From: Diplonema papillatum
Lineage: Eukaryota; Euglenozoa; Diplonemea; Diplonemida; Diplonemidae
Direction of reading: 5' to 3'
Assembly: GCA_030068145.1 (NCBI GenBank)
Contig: JAPJBO010001000.1
Span: forward strand, 1 to 64,000
Length of the DNA stretch: 64,000 bases
Of this stretch, positions 10,168-22,100 are shown piece by piece. The translations under genes and the position numbers were made by a program. How positions within the stretch are numbered: the first letter of the stretch is position 1; each line of letters starts with the position of its first letter. Below the pieces are notes generated by a model, which saw only the letters and a program-made list of their open reading frames with translations, searched no databases and was not told the origin of the DNA.

Positions 10168-13100
10168 GTATGACCTTTCATCCAAGAGTTTCCTTGCTGC
10201 TCAGAACCCTTGAATTCCCGCAAGAAGAGGGTTTACCATTTGTATACCACACTGCAGATCGGAAGTTGGCTTCGGCACCATTATCGGCTCAGCTGTATTC
10301 AACGTTTTGTTTGTCATAGGTGTCTGCGCCTTGGCAACTCGACATTTGGCCAAAGAACAAGGGGTATGCTATTTTTTATTGCGAGCTCTGGGTGGCTTCC
10401 ATGACCACCAACCCCGAGACAACGAATGAATCTCTAGTCCCTTTCGAGGTAAGATCAGGAAAGACGAAGAGGCAAGGGGAAGGAAGGAACAGACCGATTG
10501 GGCAGGACACTCAGCGAGGTTGAGGCGTACAGCAAGGCAGCCCGCAGAGAGCCTGCACCTCAGGGGACTTCAGCTCTTTGTCTGACCGAGCAAAAAAGCC
10601 GGTTTCAGCGAAAAACCCGGGGTTTCGGCGCTGTGGTGCCGGTGGATGTCTGAGTGCCACCCCACACACGCAAACTAGGGAACGGCGAGGAGTGGTGAGA
10701 TATAGGCCTGCGGTGGCGGTGTGCACGTTATCAAACTACGGAGGTGGACAGTGCTCCCGCTAACGAAAAAGTGCGAGGAATTCCTCAAAAAAAGAGGCTC
10801 GAAAAAAGAGGGTGAGGAATACCTCATGAGGATTCCTCACATTTTTCCCTTGCCTCCAGGAATGTGCAGTGTTTATTGTGACAAACAGACTGAGAAGTGC
10901 AAACTTTCTCCACCTGTACCGTACCGTTCGCCGGGGGGCAGACCCCCCGGACCCCCCCTGGAGAAAAGTTTTCTCGGTCTCAGAGCGGCAAAAGAAAGTT
11001 GGTCGGGAATCCAAGGCAAAAAGAAGCTAACAAGCTAACCTGCAACACGGGGGGTGAAAAATTATGGGGCACCAAAAAAAAAAACAAGCTCCAAACAGGT
11101 TTTAGATTTCCTCACCAAGTGAGGTTAGCGGGAGCACTGGAGGTGGTAAGTAAAAAAAGCTTCGATGGCAGTAACAGTATTCAGGGGGGCAATTCACCTG
11201 TTCGCACCAAGGCTTCCTTGTAGTTTTTGAATGAGCAGAAACAGTTTGCTCGTGTTCTTCCGTCGAAGCTCCAGTCCGCACATGATGTCCTTTAACGTAT
11301 CATTGTGCAGAGTGGCTCGGAGACGGCTCTTGACAAGTTTCAGGGGCGAAAACATCCTCTCCGCACCGGCAGTTCCTTGCTGCAACCAGCAGCATCTGTG
11401 TCGAAACTAGGTACAGCATTCGAAGCTGGGTGTCACCCAAGAGGCTTGCCAGCACTTGACTGAACTCGTGCCTGGATCAGTTCCTCTAGCGAGGTCGTGT
11501 GCGAGTGCACAGGTGGCAGTGTATGTAATGTCATCCATGGGGTGAGCTTGTGCGTGTGTTTTCAGGTGGTTCACAAGGGGAGCACCCTGTTCTTTGGACT
11601 TTTTCGACGTTGCCAAAAAACCCCAGCGTGGATTTTATACACACAAAAGCTGGGATGGTGGCATTCTGAATGCGGCCACAATGCTTCGCCCATCTTGGGG
11701 CTTTGCATACCTTCCACCGCCTTTTTGATATTTTAGTTTAGCTGGGTGCCCACGAACTGTGTTCCACTGACCAGCAGCGCATTGCTGCACGGTACACTAC
11801 GCATGGTGACACGGACACATGACGTGACATCACGTGCGCATCACGTGCCACGTGACAGCAGTACTGTACAGTACTGTACAGTACAGTACTGTACAGTACA
11901 GTACAGTACTGCGGGATCTATACAGTACTGCGGGATCTACGTTTCGCGAAAGGACGGTGCTACGGCATGATTCGGCAACCGCTGCTAAAGTGCATGCTAT
12001 TCCATGTGGTTCATGTACTTAAAAGAACTCAATGCTAAACGAGCGGATGCGATGCTTGCCGAGAAGCTTGACCACCCCTTTGCGCGGATTGCCCCGGCAT
12101 GGGCGTGGGAGCGGAACAAGGCCTGGGGACTACCGACGTTTTATGCGTTGGTAGCGTGGCTGTCAGACATGGAGTGGACCGAGAGCGGGCAGGCGTCAAT
12201 GCTAGAGTTTGCTATCGACTTTGAACTCTTTTCAGGACTCAGCATACCGCTGCACGAGAATGCACCGAAGGGGGTGAGGGAGCGAGGAAACATCCTGCGC
12301 TGCATGATCAGCGCGTTGGACAAGCTGGCGACACAGCAAGTCAAGGTCGAGTACTTGTGGCGCCAGGGGCGCTGGGCTTTCTTGCGGTTCTGGAGGTTGG
12401 CACAGGTGCGGACAGGCTTGCACGTTTTTCACTCTCGAGGACACTGGAGTGCTTGGGGACGTCGGACGTTTCTGGTAGCCGCTTGCTTTAAGGGCCTTCC
12501 TCTTTCTTCGTTGCACCCCTGACTCGGGTGTGGTCGTCTTCGCCTTCTTCCGCTTGATCGGGCTCTCCTTCGGGGTGCCGAGCACCCTCTTCTTCAATGC
12601 TGGTCGTTCGCCGGTCCCTGGCGTTGGTGGCGGCCTCTTGGCCGCTCGTCCGGTCGTCGCCGTCCTCTGCTTCGCTACGGCAGGCGGCGCCTGCGCCGCG
12701 CGCTTTCCCGCCGGCGTTTCTCGTTGTACGCCCACCTGGGTGGGTGAGAGGGGTCTCTTCTTCTTTTTGCTGTGTCCGGGGGTTGCCGGGGCGTTCGGTT
12801 CGTTGGGTTGGTGGTGGCCGCGGCGGCAGCACACTGCCGGTCTCCTCTGCGTCAACGTAGGGAGCCTCCTGCACTCTTGGCAGGTTCCTCTGCCATGCGC
12901 GCGGCAGGCATGATGCCCGCTGCGGCAGCACGCCGCCGCCGTCTTGCACTCGCCGCATTTTGTCGTGCTGTGCTCCACGCACACCGCGATCGGCTGCCCA
13001 TCGTCAGCGTGGTGATGGTACCGACAGCACATCTCTACCGTGGGTACGTCCCTTCGGACGAGTGCTCGGCACGCCTCACTTGTGGTGGGTCGCGCAGGTG

Positions 13101-16100
13101 ACGAGCGCTTTCTCTACTCCGACACCCGGCATTCATGCAGGGTCAAAACCTTGTGTCTTTTTAAAACGCTCCCGCGGGGCCGATGGCAGTGGCTTATATA
13201 TGGTACGATGCCAAAAGGGGGGGGGGGGGGTTTGGGCGGAAAAATCCCCGCATAGTTCACCAGGGTCTGACGGGTACTGAGGCCCCATACCCTTCCTAAA
13301 ACATCATTCTGCGTTCAAATACGCCCTCAGAAGCCTCCGGAGAGCCTTCTATGATGTCCCAAATGCGATTTTGTGGGTTTTTAGGGGGTCCCCCCGCCTG
13401 CTGGCCGTAAACCACCATAGAAGACACATACGCAACCTGATGCTGGGTCGCTTCTCTGTGCAAGATCCCAGCCCAAACACACGTTTTCGGCGTTCTCTAG
13501 CACTCTCCAGGTGCATTCGACCCTCGGGCTTCGTGGTTTCTTTCACTCACAGGTGTTCCGGGACGTGCAAAGATAAGGAGAATGGCCCCCTGCATTGGGG
13601 ACAGACCGAACTACGCCCTGCCTGTCTATACAGGCTTTGGGGTCAACCTGCACTGGCTTTGGCGCCACATCCACCGTTTCGGGCTTCGTTTGTGCTGCTT
13701 TGGAGTCCATTAAGAACTCTGGTCTGATTTGCGGGACGCTTTCCTCGGTTTTGGCGCCCACTTTCACTGTTCTAAGGCCTGTTCAGGCTTCTACCTGCAT
13801 CATGTTATGCTATTCTGGTGATTCTGCAAGGCTTGGTGAACGAAGTAGGACAAGCGTTAAGTAACAGGCGATCATCAGCCGTTCTCAAGCGGTTGACTAC
13901 GACGCGTTCACTTCATGATTTTGAAGCAGGCTTCACCGCTTTCAGGGCAGGCTTTCAGAGCTTTCCTGGCAATGTCTTCCCTTCTGGCATCTTTCTCACC
14001 CATGGCTGCAAAGTGCTTCTCGCTGGATGTCTTTGCACAGGCGGCACATGACCCGAGGGATGTGTGGCAAGCTCCTGTGCAGTGAGCTTGGTCAGACAAA
14101 CTGTGTGGCGCACACACCTGCCATGGTCGGCAGTATCACCTGGGCCACAGTTTGAGTCCTGTTCCGAGACCCGCTCACGGTGAAGTGGCGCCTACTGGGT
14201 CGCTTCCTCTCCAGCTTCGGCGCAAAGTCTTCACCACTGGATGCACTTTGAACGGTGAAGTGGGCACCAAAACCGAGCAAAGCGTCCCGCAAATCAGACT
14301 AGAGTTCTTAGTGGATCCCAAAGCAGCACAAACGAGACCAAAACGGTGCACATGGCGCCAAGGCGGCGCAATTCGACCCCAAAGCCTGTATAGACAGGCA
14401 GGGCGTGGTACGGTCTGTAGGGTCCATTCGCCTTGTTTTTGCACACCCCGGAACACCTGTAAGCGAGATAATTTATGAAGTCCGAGGGTCGAATGCACCT
14501 GGAGAATGATAGAGAACGCCGAAAACGTGTGTTTAGGCCGAGATTTTGCTCCGAGGAGCGACCCAGCATCAGGTTGCATATGTGTCTTCTATGGCGGTTT
14601 ACGGCCAGCAGACGGGGGGACCCCCTAAAAACCCACAAAAATTGCATTTGGGACATCATAGAAGGCTCTCCGGAGGCTTCTGAGGGCGTATTTGAACGCA
14701 GAATGATGTTTTAGGAAGGGTATGGGGCCTCAGTACCCGTCAGACCCTGGTGAACTATGCGGGGATTTTTCCGCCCAAACCCCCCCCCCCCCCTTTTGGC
14801 ATCGACTCATATGGGTCTGGTGCTCGAACCAAGTCCGAGCAACAACAAAAAAAAAAGCACAGAATGCCCTGGCTGAGGGGCCCAGTAGTAATGCTACAGT
14901 ACAGCAGTCACACTAGCAGTACACAGCACCGGTTACTGCACCTTTGGATCATCGTTGAAGCAACGTACAGCCTCAATGTTGGAACCTGCGACTGGCCAGC
15001 TTGAAAAAAATTTCCGCGCCTGCGGCGCTGGTATTTCTGGCTTGAGTATTGTTTCATGACGTGTTGCCAAGAAAGCGAAGACCGCGGCTGTCCGCCCTGC
15101 TGTTGCAGATTACTGCCAAGTGTTCTTGAATGATCCCGGCACACTGCTACAGTACCCCAACACTCGCCTTCTTCGCATGGCTCTTTTGCTTCCCGAAGGA
15201 CAGTCTCTGTGATGGACAGTAGTGACAACCACAAAAGAGGTGCACCCTGTCGGGTACATAAACGTGCAGTTGTGCCGCAACTGGGATTTTGAGTAACTCC
15301 GAGCAACTTATGGACAGTTACGTGGGAGGAATTTTTATATATAAGGCCCTGGCCAGTGGCTTATATATTGGTCTGGTGCTCGGACCAAGTCCGAGCAACA
15401 AAAAAAAAAAAAGCACAGAATGCCCTGGCTGAGGGGCCCAGTAGTTGCTACAGTACAGCAGTCACACTAGCAGTACACAGCACCGGTTACTGCACCTTTG
15501 GATCATCGTTGAAGCAACGTACAGCCTCAATTTTGGAACCTGCGACTGGCCCAATAGCTTGAAAAATTTTTCCGCGCCTGCGGCGCTGGTATTTCTGGCT
15601 TGTGTATTGTTTCATGACGTGTTGCCAAGAAAGCGAAGACCGCGGCTGTCCGCCCTGCTGTTGCAGATTACTGCCAAGTGTTCTTGAATGATCCTGGCAC
15701 ACTGCTGCAGTACCCCAACACTCGCCTTCTTCGCATGGCTCTTTTGCTTCCGAAGGACAGTCTCTGTGATGGACAGTAGTGACAACCAAAGAGGTGCACC
15801 CTGTCGGATACATAAACGTGCAGTTGTGCCGCAACTGGGATTTTGAGTAACTCCGAGCAACTTATGGACAGTTACGTGGGAGGAATTTTTATATATAAAC
15901 CCCCCTCTCGCATATAATTTACATTTTTGGGGTCCAAAAAATGTAAATTATATACGGTATGTAAATTATACACGAGTTTGGGCCCCTATGTAAATAATAC
16001 GCGAGATTCACTTCGTGGTGTATATAATTTACATTACGAGGCGCTTACACAGACCCCTTACAGGGCTAGAACACCGCACAATGGGGCGGGGATGGCTGAA

Positions 16101-19100
16101 CTAAAGGCACTGCAGACAGCAGCCTTGGAGGAGCTGCGTCTCCAGAATGAGGCAAGCGAGTTCGTTGTTGTCGGGTCCGAAAGTGGAAGCGAGTTCTCCG
16201 AGCTTGAAGACGATCCCGGGGCTGTAAGCACAGACGGGGGCTCCGACGGTGACGTGGCTTCGTTCGCCGGCGGAGACGACGACGGCACAGACGATACGAG
16301 TTACACCTTCGTTGCCCCGCCCCCAGCTGACACGGAAGACCACAAGGAGAGACTGGAAAAGAAAATCAAGGAAGCGGAAGAAAAGGGCCGGCAAATGGCT
16401 GCCGCTTCCGCTCGGGATGCGCCCAAGGGCAAACACAAAAAGCCGCTTCCCCCAGGGGTGCAGAAGATCACAATGTTTACCCAGGTGAAAACAGAGGTGA
16501 AAGCAGAGGCTTCACAGCCCAACCCCGGCTCACAACAGTAGCAGCCTTTTTCCTTTCAAGACTTTGGAGCCGTCCTTCTTCTATTTTTAAAAAGCGAGAA
16601 CATCATCATCACCCCTCGTTTTTGAGTCAGCAATGGAAAGTCTTTCTGCAGTGTTCCCCCCTTTGTTCTGACTTCACTCCGATGCGCATCTTAGAGAGAC
16701 GTGGAGCTGAAACACGAAGGCACAGCTGCCACACCTGCTGACCTTCCCTGGTACACTTGAGCATGGCTTGTTTGTCCCCGGGAAAAATGAAAAAACCGTA
16801 TGTAAATTATAGAAAAATGTAAATTATATGCGAGTTTGGCGTAAAATGTAAATTATATACGGTATGTAAATTATATGCGGATGTAAATTATATGCAGGGG
16901 GGGGTTTAAGGCCCTGTGGTCAACAGGAAAAAAAAAGCAGTCATACTGTCTGTTTGCGCGCGAGTCCGCTATCAGGAGCCCAGCGGGAAAGCAACAGAAT
17001 GGGCCACTTGGCTAATGCACGAGATCAAGTCAAGCCCGAAGATACGATAACACGAAACATTTTCTTTTGGGAACCCCACCGATCACCACAAGCACGCACT
17101 AAGCTGAACTTCACAAGCATTCAAAAGGTCGAAAGACACCAATCTGTACGTCCATTCGGATCGTCGGAAACACAAAAAAACAACTCCACGACTTGTTTCA
17201 GCAACCCGACGTCTTGCGTTCCTGCCCGAAGAAAGACGTACTTAAACGGACAAAGATTACCTACCGCCTCAACCCTCCTCTACCCTCAAACACGACGTTG
17301 TCATCCTACCCATCGACAAAGCTGCCCATGACTTCGGCTACCGACCGCTTACTACAAGAAACAGTCTAAAAAATTCTGAAAACAGGCCGGTGAAAAAAGA
17401 TTTTTTAACCATGGGGATTTCTGGTGAAAACTTTTTGGCAAGGGACCCAGGCTACAGGCTCAGATCCTGGAGTCGTAGTTGCTGTGTTTTGTGTGTACAC
17501 AGCTTGCCAGCGATGTGGTCCAGAAATATCTATGGGGCATGAGGGGCGTTGGGATTAGCGTGTTGGGGGGCGCCTGTCGTGAGCAGCTTCGCCTTGCCTC
17601 GATTCGTTGAAAGGCGTTGAGGCCATCATGCCGTAGTGCCCACTGGGACTGACAAGTGAAGGCTACAACAAAGTGGAGAAGCAGCAGCCAGATTGAGTTT
17701 TCCATCACACCCAGTAATCATTCACTGGAGGATCGTTTGCTATCCTGAAGCTCACAGGCCTGACAGGATTTTGAAACTAAAAGAGATGTCGCTCACCGCA
17801 TTTGGTTTTAGTGGTAGCACTGTGGTCGACACTGTGCTAACATATGACACTACTGTGTGGGACACAGCTTGCTTCAGCAATCCATGCTTTCCCACGCGCA
17901 GCGTGGGAATTTTTTTTTTCTGGCCATATCAAAGATTTTTTAACCGGGATTTTTCAGAATTTCGGGGATTAGAATAACCCCTGCCTGCATGCCGAGAAAA
18001 AAAAGTCGATTTTCAGACCCCATTTTTTGGAGACCCGGCCTCAATTTATGGGGGGGGGGTCGGTCAAAATTTTTATCCGACCAGATATTCGGAAAGCCCT
18101 GTCCTCAACGGATTCAAACGTGTCCTAAAAATCTCGAAACCGACCATTTTCGGACCTGCAGATGGAAATCTTCGGCAGAAATCCGAAAAAAGCCGAAATC
18201 TGTGACACTTTTTCGTGGAATGAGTGATATCTACTGGGACTGCGACGCATACTCACACATTCGCCGGCGGGAAGCACACACCGGGCTGATGGCGGCCAAC
18301 CGAACCGAGTGGCCCCGATGCACGCTAGAACATGGTGTGGTACAGGTGTGGTCCAGGAGATGTTGGCTGAAATCCTTGCGGAACGGGCAGGGCTCGAAGC
18401 ACGTGGCTGGGTAGCCAGGAACCCCACGACCCCCTGATCGAGAGCGGATGCGATGCCTGCCGAGAAATTTGACCACCCCTTTGCGCGGATTGCCCCGGCA
18501 TGGACGTGGGAGCGGAACAAGACCTGGGGACTACCGACGTTTTATGCGTTGGTAATGTGGCTGTCAGACATGCAGTGGACCGAGAGCGGGCAGGCGTCAA
18601 TGCTAGAGCTTGCGATCGACTTTGAACTCGGGCCTCAGCATGCCGCTGCACGGGAATGCGCCGAAGGGGGTGAGAGAACGGGGAAACGTCCTGCGCTGCA
18701 TGATGAGCGCGTTGGACAAGCTGGCGACACAGCAAGGGCTGGGAAGCTGCATGAGAGGGGAGAGGGTGTGCCCGACGACATCGCTGTCGTTCATGGGCAT
18801 CTCGGGGATATCGGGTGTACGGCCCAGGCCACGCTTTCGCGAGGCACACACGGGGACGATACTTGAGGAACAAGTGAAAGGAAGCGATGTAGGGACGCAG
18901 TGCCCGGCGTACCCTGACTGGACGATCGGGAGAGCGGCGAGGTGGGCCCTGCCTGCCCCACCACAACTGCACCCAGACCCCGTGCATATGCCGGGTGTCG
19001 ATATAGAGAAGGCACTCGTCACGTGCGCGACCCATTACAAAGGGAAGTGTGAGGCGTGCAGAGCACTCGTCCGAAGGGACGTGCCCACGGTAGAGATGTG

Positions 19101-22100
19101 CTGCCGGCACCCCCACGCAACCCCCCCCTTATAAACACTGATTACTGTGGGTCACCTGTGCTTCACCTAAATACGGTCAGGCCCAAGACCCAGGACAACT
19201 TTGGCGGACGGGGTTAAGCTTTTATGCCTGTTAGACACAAGAGCACCCTTTTCTACCCGCAGGGACTGCCTTTGACCTGGTGGCCACTTGCCAGAGATTC
19301 CGTCTTCTATTCGATCGCATTGATTTCCCTGATGCTCTTCTTCCTTGACAAGAAGATTCACATGTGGGAGAGTGCTTTGCTGCTCGTAATCTACGGCGCG
19401 TACGTGCTCTTCATGTCGAAGAATGTGTCTATCTATTCGTGGGCACGTGACAAAATTGGAAAAGACTCTAGCAAAGTCGTGCCCGAGGCGGAGGAAGGAA
19501 ACGAACTTAAGAAGCAAGCCAGCAAGACGGATTCATTCGACAACGAAGGTAGAGTGAAGCCCAAAGCCACTGAAAAGGAAGGAGCTGGCGCTGGAGCTTT
19601 GCAGGTGTGTTTTTCCAACCACACTAACACTTTCTGATGAGCTGCAGCTGTATCTGGCTGGAGGCACTTCTTACAGTTACCGCTGGATATTACAGTGTCG
19701 CCAACCTACCCAAGCACGCCAGGTGCATCCCTCGAAGTGGGGTCTAGTCGCAAGTGGGGCAGATCAGCATACTCAGCCCAACTCGTCCTCTATGCTTGAA
19801 TTCTTGCCGTCAACAAATCTACGCACTTCTTCGCCAGGGACGTACAGCCTCGCTTGGACTGGTTGCATGTAATTGTGTATTATTCAGCGCCGGTACCGGG
19901 GGGGCAAGGCACAAAAACGTGTTTTGCAGTTTTCGACAAAGTCTGTTGACTGTTTTGGGGCACCTCCATGCCGACGCCCTAACACCAAGGAATACCGAAG
20001 ACCGCATCAAATGGCCTCCTAACGCCTGCGTTTGGTCGCAAAAACTATTTATTCTCGAGAAAACTACCTTTCTCGAGTGAATGAGATAGGTTTTCCACCG
20101 CACCACCCGACTTTTCTGCACTCGAGTTGCACTGACACCGGTAGAGCGAAGGCAAAAATCGAACAAAGATGTTCAAGCGGCCTTGCAACACAGACGTCCT
20201 TGCATCTGCTATAAGCCGGGCAAATACCAAGGAAGATACGAAGACTTCCTAGCTTTCGTCAGGTCGTGGAGGCGTACTCGAGGCACAGGCCAAGAGAAGT
20301 GCGCAGTTTTGTGTGCGAAGACATCATCTGCATTTCAAGGATGAGAACGGTTACCGCCTCGAGTCCCCCCAGAAATGAAGGGCACAACTGCAAGATGACA
20401 CGTAAAAGGAAGACAGTGTACCATGTGACGCCAATGACACACGTTCTTACTCTTAGTGGCACACTTTCTTACTTTTACTTGTCATTTTGGAGCTGTGGCC
20501 CTCACTTCTCAAGCTGAAAACGTGTTCAGGACCACCTCTACCCCAGGAGCATTGCCTTGACAAAGGGCAACAACGTACTAGTCACCAGTGCGGAAAAGTA
20601 GCAAACGAGAGCGAAAGAAAAGTCGGGTGGCAGGTGGAAAAATCTCTTTTTACGGTTTGAAAAAACATGTCATGACACTTTGCACAATTTTTCTCTTCAA
20701 CCGCCGGCTACAATGTATACCTGACACAACCTTTGCGTTTCTCTCAGGAACGGACGCGTGCCCGGTCTTGCTCGACGAGCGGTATGCTCTGCCGACAAAA
20801 GTCAGCGACGCACAAGAAAGAAGTCGCAGACACGGTATGTTTGGCGACTTCAAATTTCAAGAGCAGTTGTTCTGCTCATACTTTAGCAAGATGTCTTCCC
20901 CGTGCAACGTGATTTCTTCGCATCGCATTATATCCGAGCACATTTCACAGAAAGAAGAGCAAGCAGATGAAAAAGAAGGCGAAGAAGAAGAGAACGACGA
21001 AGGCTGGAGTCCGCATCCCCCGTCGGAGGGATTGGTCAAATGGCTGCTGCTCTTTCCCTTGAACTTCATTCTTTGGCTCGCCTTGCCGAGTGGCGACACG
21101 CTTTCAGCGGAGAAGGAAATGGTATGCTGGCAGTTCGTTTCAAGTTTCACGAAACCCCGTACACGTATATTATTTACTCACGGATATTATTTACTTCACG
21201 GATCATACATGTACGCCTATATATATTTAGCCTATATTCGATTATTTTCGCGTTTTCCCCAAAGAATAATAAATATATAGGCGAAATATAGGCTCATATA
21301 GGCGAAATATAGGCTAAATATAGGCTAAATATAGGCATATAGGCGAAATAAATTGCGCAATATTTTTGTGCAATATTTTATTCAAAAATATTCCTGGTCA
21401 CCATCTGGACCGAGAATCGTGCAGAAACGCGCTGTGGGACTGTGAGCAGGGCTTATGTAAATGGCAACCTGCCCCGATTCTTTTCTCCTGAGATGTGTCT
21501 TTTGGCTTGGCTAGTCAACCTGTGAGGCAATACTAATATGCCTGGCCGCGGACGCCTTCAATAAGCTGACAGCCAAGGAGGATGAGCAGGTTGATGTGCG
21601 GCAGTGCGAAGCGACCATCGAGCAGTGTGATATTAACTTACTTACGAACTTTCACTCTAATCAAGATCGTCCCACCTACTATTTTCTAAGAAGCATTCAT
21701 GTGCTTTGTTCCTCTCTTCCCCCTTTGAAACGTCCTGCCCACTCCTTACCGGAAAACAAGTATGCATTGTAAACAACTACGCACTTTTTCCTTCGTGTTC
21801 TTGCAGGAGGTCCGCAACAAGCGGATAGATCCCGTGGCACCAAGCCAACTGCACAAAACCACGAAGCCCGCAAAGTGATGCTGATGTGGACTTGGCGACC
21901 CAAATATGGCAAGTTGGGGGCAGCCTCCCTACCAGACTACACCCTGAACCCTTTTCTGGAGCTTGTACCCCTCCTGCATGAAACTCGGAAAAGTTTTTTT
22001 TTTTTGGATCTTTTCCGCACGTTCCGCAAGTGAATTAAGTTTGAGCCCAAGAACATCGGAAGCCATGGCTATAAGACAAAAAGCCCTTAATATTAACCGA

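Larger units (their letters stand above)
10364..19262 (+). other. NCKX intron 2 (8,899 bp), a nest of mobile elements
   Basis: Bounded by GGG|GTATGC and CCCGCAG|GGACTG, in phase 0 on both sides. The exon ends encode adjacent pieces of one protein family, so the interval is an intron despite its size. It contains, in order, a hAT MITE, hAT transposase relics, a TACAGTAC palindrome cluster, LINE relics in both orientations, a foldback element, a 556-bp tandem duplication, a TA-inserted element, a family A element and another LINE relic. Confidence 0.85.

Noticed and set aside
18325-19116. 263-codon minus-strand ORF
   Set aside because: Antisense to the LINE relic; the plus strand carries the recognisable retroelement motifs.
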